From JADZGC01 sp964391595 (GTDB taxonomy: Bacteria > Patescibacteriota > Saccharimonadia > CAILAD01 > GCA-016700035): DNA of 14,457 bases. Below the pieces are notes generated by a model. It was not told the DNA's origin and did no database searches. It saw only the letters and a program-made list of their open reading frames with translations. Of the stretch, positions 11,476-14,457 are shown in pieces. The stretch is from the NCBI GenBank assembly GCA_964391595.1, contig CAYMMM010000020.1:1-14457 (forward strand). The letters run 5' to 3'. A program made the translations under genes and the position numbers. Each line of letters begins with the position of its first letter. The first letter of the stretch is position 1.

Positions 11476-12192
11476 TCATGTGGTCTGCAGTCTTGCATCA
11501 TGCAGTCGCTTTCGTTGCTCCCTGGCTTGTGCCGCCATGTTCCCGCACCATCCTAGGTAGTCCATGGTGAAATAGGCGAAGTAGAAGGGGAAGAACACAT
11601 CTGCAATCACACTTGTCCGCACGTATTCCCTTCGCTCAGGCAAGACATATTGATCACGATTCCACAGGTGCGAGGGCTCGGACTGGTAGAACGTCCCTGC
11701 CCGCTCATTGATCCAGATGGTCTTCACAAGTGCACCTGTCTTCGCTTCTAGGGAGATGCCCGAGACATTGTCGACGTAGTAGCCATTCGGGTCACTCGGC
11801 GCATCACCTATGAAGCGGACATCATAGACCCAGGGGGTATCTCTGCCAGGCTTTGCTTTACCAACCAGCGCCACCTGATACGGCACCCACGCTCGCTTGG
11901 CGGCTGCGTTCGCTCGTTCAGCTTCGACATTGTCTGCCTTTGTCTTCTGGAGCGCGGTCTGGTAATCACGAATCTCTCGCTCTAGCTTGTCACTAGCTTG
12001 GGCGTAACGCACGCCTGCTATCCCGACCAGGATCACGATTGCAATCCAAAGCCGTATTCCTCTCCTACGGTAGAGCAGCACAGTGACCGGAAAGCTCACC
12101 AATATCCCGGTGATCCACAGTGCTTTGATAATGACAGAATCAGACTCTGTGGTCTGCGTACCTGTCTTTCCAGGAGGTGCATCCGTCGTCAC
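11476..12192 (-). CDS. membrane protein with coiled coil, GC-rich orphan gene
   Basis: A 238-aa protein starting with GTG at 12192, with AGG 8-10 nt before it. A polar N-terminus is followed by two transmembrane helices (about 20-41 and 46-64), a charged helical stretch with heptad-like spacing (about 66-97, DKLEREIRDYQTALQKTKAD), and a mixed domain with aromatic residues (WVYDVRFIGDAP, YYVDNVSG). A further hydrophobic or amphipathic segment (FFPFYFAYFTMDYLGW) lies near the C-terminus. The domain after the coiled coil probably faces the outside or the cytoplasm as one unit; the topology is not settled. No family is recognised. It has its own promoter and ends with tandem hairpins. Confidence 0.75.
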   Translation of the reverse strand: MTTDAPPGKTGTQTTESDSVIIKALWITGILVSFPVTVLLYRRRGIRLWIAIVILVGIAGVRYAQASDKLEREIRDYQTALQKTKADNVEAERANAAAKRAWVPYQVALVGKAKPGRDTPWVYDVRFIGDAPSDPNGYYVDNVSGISLEAKTGALVKTIWINERAGTFYQSEPSHLWNRDQYVLPERREYVRTSVIADVFFPFYFAYFTMDYLGWCGNMAAQAREQRKRLHDARLQTT

Positions 12193-12230
12193 TCTCTTAC
12201 CTACCTTCTGTATCGACGGTTAGGGGTGTA

Positions 12231-12258
12231 ATTATATACAAAGTTTTTACAAAAACAA
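12231..12258 (-). promoter_or_regulatory. promoter of the 11476 gene
   Basis: TTGTTT (12253-12258) and TATAAT (12231-12236) separated by 16 nt. It lies back to back with the pyrB promoter; the two -35 regions are almost adjacent. Confidence 0.65.
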
Positions 12259-12279
12259 GTTACGGGTTCGTCTCAGGCA

Positions 12280-12288
12280 TGCTATAAT
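12280..12288 (+). promoter_or_regulatory. extended -10 promoter of pyrB
   Basis: TGCTATAAT, a perfect extended -10. A weak TTACGG lies at the -35 distance. The predicted start near 12295 gives a short leader of about 29 nt, too short for the long pyrimidine attenuators known in other bacteria. Confidence 0.75.
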
Positions 12289-12323
12289 TCTGACAATTTG
12301 GGCAGTAATAACAAGGAGGGTAT

Positions 12324-13277
12324 ATGATCGATCAAACGAGCACACGACATATTTTGCGCGGACAAGATTTCACCCCAGAGTTGCTGGGGCTTTTGTTTGA
12401 TAGGGCGGACGAGCATAGGTTGTCCCTGGGTAACGCGGAGAAAATCGCTCAGCTGCAGGAGCGTGGTAAGGGTGCGCATGTTTTCACACTCTTCTACGAA
12501 CCATCCACGCGCACGCGCCTGAGCTTTGAGACTGCGGCTCATAACCTCGGCCTTGGGGTGATTGGCACAGAAAACGCTCGCGAATTCTCTTCGGCTTCTA
12601 AGGGCGAGACCATCGAGGATACGATCAGGGTGCTCAATCAATACCACCCGGCTGCGATTGTCATGCGTCATCACGAAGAGGGGGCGGCCGAGCGCGCCGC
12701 AGCGGTGAGTGAGGTGCCGATCATCAACGGAGGTGACGGGCGAGGTCAGCATCCGACGCAAGCCTTACTCGATCTCTTCACGATCAAGACGGAGCTCGGG
12801 CGCACGGATGATCTGCATGTGATCATCGGTGGTGACCTAGCGAATGGTCGTACTGGTCGATCGCTGGTGTACTTGCTCTCGAAGTTTTCGAAGGTGCACT
12901 TCACCTTTGTCGCTCCAGAAAGTCTCGAGATGGCGCAAGATATCAAGGATCACCTCAAGGAGCACGGACTGACGTTTGACGAGACGCGTGAGCTTGATGG
13001 TGTGCTGGCTGACGCGGATGTAGTGTATTGGACACGGGTACAAAAGGAACGCTTGGCCGAGGGGGTTGATTATCAAGTGGTATCGCAGCAGTACGAGCTG
13101 GGGCAGGAGCATCTGGCGAAAATGAAGCAAGACAGCATCATCATGCATCCATTGCCACGAGTGAACGAAATTAAGCCCGAGGTAGATAGTGACAAACGTG
13201 CGGCCTACTTCCGTCAGGCAGGGTACGGCTTGCCGATCCGCATGGCGCTGTATGAGTGGGCTTTAAAGAAAATATAA
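12324..13277 (+). CDS. pyrB: aspartate carbamoyltransferase catalytic chain
   Basis: A 317-aa enzyme joining carbamoyl phosphate and aspartate into carbamoyl-aspartate, the second step of pyrimidine synthesis, in the cytoplasm. The full set of active-site motifs is present: STRTR (61-65) in FYEPSTRTRLSFE, the mobile loop SKGE with Lys93, RHH at 115-117, HPTQ (143-146), the aspartate-site ADVVYWTRVQKER (231-243) and HPLPR (275-279). The length fits the normal catalytic chain. AAGGAGG lies 4-5 nt before the ATG. No pyrI, pyrC, carA or carB is nearby, so it stands alone. It ends close to the convergent orphan gene, sharing a hairpin whose T-run serves the other strand. Confidence 0.95.
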   Translation: MIDQTSTRHILRGQDFTPELLGLLFDRADEHRLSLGNAEKIAQLQERGKGAHVFTLFYEPSTRTRLSFETAAHNLGLGVIGTENAREFSSASKGETIEDTIRVLNQYHPAAIVMRHHEEGAAERAAAVSEVPIINGGDGRGQHPTQALLDLFTIKTELGRTDDLHVIIGGDLANGRTGRSLVYLLSKFSKVHFTFVAPESLEMAQDIKDHLKEHGLTFDETRELDGVLADADVVYWTRVQKERLAEGVDYQVVSQQYELGQEHLAKMKQDSIIMHPLPRVNEIKPEVDSDKRAAYFRQAGYGLPIRMALYEWALKKI

Positions 13278-13304
13278 AAAGCGCCCAGGGTTGATTCCGG
13301 GCGC
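13270..13304 (-). terminator. intrinsic terminator serving the minus strand
   Basis: The stem GCGCCC/GGGCGC with a 12-nt loop is followed on the minus strand by TTTTTATATTTTC, a clear U-tract overlapping the end of pyrB. On the plus strand the same stem lacks a T-run, so it is at best a weak terminator for pyrB. Confidence 0.8.
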
Positions 13305-13307
13305 GGG

Positions 13308-13325
13308 TTAGTCTGGCAATTTCAT
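13308..13325 (-). CDS. five-codon minigene (MKLPD) with perfect Shine-Dalgarno
   Basis: ATG AAA TTG CCA GAC TAA on the minus strand. It is preceded by AAAGGAGGT, an ideal Shine-Dalgarno, at 4-nt spacing, one of the best ribosome sites in the window. The stop is followed after 3 nt by the terminator stem. It lies 40 nt after the stop of the orphan gene at 13365, and a tandem TTCTACAAA repeat (13336-13353) precedes and overlaps the Shine-Dalgarno. A ribosome finishing here would cover the base of the terminator. It could be a translated leader, a decayed gene remnant, or a gene end created by deletion. That the signals are real is clear; that a peptide is made is inference. Confidence 0.4.
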   Translation of the reverse strand: MKLPD

Positions 13326-13364
13326 GCCGACCTCCTTTGTAGAATTTGTAGAAGATGTGCGGGG

Positions 13365-13754
13365 TTAGAACCAGGCAAGCATAGCTAGCTCCTTCTCAGC
13401 CCGGATTAGGCCATAGCGCCTGATGAAATCCTGGCGCCTTGCAGTGAGCTCTGCCTCGATGAGATCACAAATGTCAGGTCTCTTAACGAAAACCATTTTT
13501 ATGATCGCCTTGCGGACAGCAGGACTCTTGCGGATAGTATCTACCCAGCCGTATCTGAACCTTGATGGTGTGAGCTGTACGCCGCGCGAAGTGTTCCACA
13601 CGTTGAATGCATCTGTGGGGGTTTTGATGTCTCGCTGGACAACATGCCAGTAGGCCCAATGTAGGGCCATATCACTGGTCCTAGTGGTGCGCCTCATGAT
13701 GACATCGTACAGACGGATCACCTTGTCGACGATATCTTCTGCTGTGTCTACCAT
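13365..13754 (-). CDS. hypothetical basic protein, unknown function
   Basis: A 129-aa protein of unknown function. The ATG at 13754 is chosen because AAAGG lies 6 nt before it; the open frame up to 13778 runs into leader hairpins. The sequence is helix-rich and basic (RLYDVIMRRTTRTSD, TPSRFRYGWVDTIRKSPAVRKAIIK), with several Trp and Tyr, and could bind nucleic acid, but no known domain is recognised. It has a strong promoter, a structured leader in which the Shine-Dalgarno lies within a stem-loop, and a downstream minigene plus terminator. It seems to be expressed on its own. Confidence 0.65.
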   Translation of the reverse strand: MVDTAEDIVDKVIRLYDVIMRRTTRTSDMALHWAYWHVVQRDIKTPTDAFNVWNTSRGVQLTPSRFRYGWVDTIRKSPAVRKAIIKMVFVKRPDICDLIEAELTARRQDFIRRYGLIRAEKELAMLAWF

Positions 13755-13794
13755 CACTACCTTTCTTGTAGTGTACACTGAAGGATTTCTTCAG
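13755..13794 (-). promoter_or_regulatory. structured leader: two hairpins hiding the ribosome site
   Basis: At the expected 5' end of the mRNA, CTGAAG/CTTCAG pairs around a 5-nt loop (13778-13794). Next to the start codon, CACTAC/GTAGTG (6 bp, loop AAGAAAG) encloses most of the Shine-Dalgarno AAAGG. The start codon follows directly after this stem. The palindrome AGTGTACACT joins the two. Confidence 0.5.
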
Positions 13795-13802
13795 ATAATG
13801 TA

Positions 13803-13831
13803 ATTATAGCATAAAATATATAATAAATCAA
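13803..13831 (-). promoter_or_regulatory. near-consensus promoter of the 13365 gene
   Basis: TTGATT (13826-13831) and TATAAT (13803-13808) separated by 17 nt, with TGC before the -10 (extended -10). The predicted start is near 13796, at the foot of the first leader hairpin. Confidence 0.8.
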
Positions 13832-13854
13832 GTAATGTGTAAATCAAGATTCGC

Positions 13855-14067
13855 TTACGAGTCGCTGCCCATATGGGGTTTGATGGTCGCGTAGATGGCG
13901 CGCGCATGGCCGAGGCCGAGATCGAATTCCTGCTTGAGCCAGTCGGTGATTTGCGTGGCCTTTACACCGGGCTTAAGCAAGCCGGCGGCCTTTGCGAGCT
14001 TGAGGAAATCCTCAGGTGTCTTGCCGGTTTTTGCTTCAATATTGTCGATATACGCTTGAAAAGTCAT
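13855..14067 (-). CDS. DUF4287 family protein
   Basis: A 70-aa protein beginning MTFQAYIDNIEAKTGKTPEDF and containing KATQITDWLKQEFDLGLGHARAIY, the pattern of the small DUF4287 family: a helical domain of unknown function often found next to or fused with YdhG/DUF1801-type proteins. The ATG at 14067 follows AGGAG, which lies inside the end of the upstream gene. Only 1 nt separates that gene's stop from this start, so the two are translationally coupled. The length is normal for the domain. The biochemical role is not known. Confidence 0.85.
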   Translation of the reverse strand: MTFQAYIDNIEAKTGKTPEDFLKLAKAAGLLKPGVKATQITDWLKQEFDLGLGHARAIYATIKPHMGSDS

Positions 14068-14068
14068 G

Positions 14069-14457
14069 CTAGCTCTCCTGTACAAGTTTGTAGTGATAGG
14101 CGTTGTGGATCATCTTCTTGAGTATCGCTACATCAATATCTGCGAGTGATTTGATGTAGATGCAGCCCTTCCCGACTTCGTTTGGGCCGAGTTTACTGAG
14201 CAGGTCTTCGTTGGTCTGTATTTGGTCATAAAACTTGAGTCCATAGAGGACGATCTTTGGCTTACGCATAGCGAAGCCGACCTTAAGGGCGTCTCCTTCG
14301 CGCCCACTTGGATATTTGTAATGATATGAACCAAAGCCGACCATGCTCGGACCCCACAGCACGGGCTTTTCACCAGTGGCTTCATTCATCAATGTGATGA
14401 GTTGCTCGGCATCCGCACGTCGTTCGGGCTTATCGATCTTGTCGAGATACTCAGAAA
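14069..14457 (-). CDS. DUF1801 (YdhG-like) protein, 5' end outside window
   Basis: The frame stays open to the window edge, with residues YLDKIDKPERRADAEQLITLM joining into TGEKPVLWGPSMVGFGSYHYKYPSGREGD, the hallmark of the DUF1801 family. The later part contains GLKFYDQ and LGPNEVGKGCIYIKSLADID, also typical. An ATG at 14389 is not the real start, since the family pattern continues upstream of it. The visible part is 129 codons including the stop; the missing N-terminus is likely short (about 15-25 aa). Members are related to the frataxin-like YdhG fold, but the role here is unknown. It forms a coupled pair with the DUF4287 gene. Confidence 0.88.
   Translation of the reverse strand, partial: SEYLDKIDKPERRADAEQLITLMNEATGEKPVLWGPSMVGFGSYHYKYPSGREGDALKVGFAMRKPKIVLYGLKFYDQIQTNEDLLSKLGPNEVGKGCIYIKSLADIDVAILKKMIHNAYHYKLVQES

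Noticed and set aside
1..14457. CRISPR array, insertion sequence or transposase
   Set aside because: No regularly spaced repeats, no transposase or integrase frames were found; the only repeats are the tRNA-end copies and short tandem ones.

Overview
The window looks like a piece of a small bacterial chromosome, most plausibly from the Patescibacteria (candidate phyla radiation), perhaps Saccharibacteria. This rests on the mix of a PMT-type mannosyltransferase, isolated single nucleotide-synthesis genes, many small membrane proteins without clear families, and short intergenic gaps. It is inference, because no rRNA or lineage marker is present. TGA is an ordinary stop here, so the glycine-UGA code of Gracilibacteria and SR1 does not apply. 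Promoters follow TTGACA-17-TATAAT, often with an extended -10 (TGnTATAAT). Where a Shine-Dalgarno exists it is of the AGGAG type, and a few genes seem to be leaderless.

Layout. 1-1265 (minus strand): tRNA-His (cut by the window edge), tRNA-Arg, two small membrane-protein genes overlapping by 4 nt, and tRNA-Gly. 1321-2273 (plus): two small genes of unknown function, each with its own promoter. 2305-4252 (minus): a membrane-anchored cytochrome-b5-like protein with a Ser/Thr linker, downstream of a PMT protein O-mannosyltransferase. 4325-6711 (plus): an orphan gene, then guaA (GMP synthase). 6778-8297 (minus): an ABC importer ATPase and permease of the nitrate/sulfonate type with no binding protein nearby. 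8406-9017 (minus): an orphan gene. 9175-10414 (plus): a potassium-channel-like protein and a membrane protein with a possible PH-like domain. 10681-10757: tRNA-Pro (minus). 10860-12192 (minus): two orphan genes. 12324-13277 (plus): pyrB. 13308-14457 (minus): a five-codon ORF, an orphan gene, and a DUF4287/DUF1801 pair cut by the window end.

How the genes work together. guaA and pyrB each supply one step of nucleotide synthesis without pathway neighbours. The mannosyltransferase may glycosylate the Ser/Thr-rich protein encoded just downstream of it. The ABC pair is a transporter core that needs a binding protein from elsewhere.

The most unusual feature is non-coding. Downstream of tRNA-Arg and tRNA-Pro there is a second copy of that tRNA's own 3' end (16/16 and 16/18 nt), displaced by 164 and 163 nt. 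The two intervening segments differ in sequence but carry five hairpins at nearly the same offsets. They look like two members of one small tRNA-linked element or RNA family that I do not recognise. Other notable points are a five-codon ORF with a perfect Shine-Dalgarno abutting a terminator, a tRNA-Gly with a swapped 19-56 tertiary pair, and a tRNA-Arg with a defective anticodon stem.
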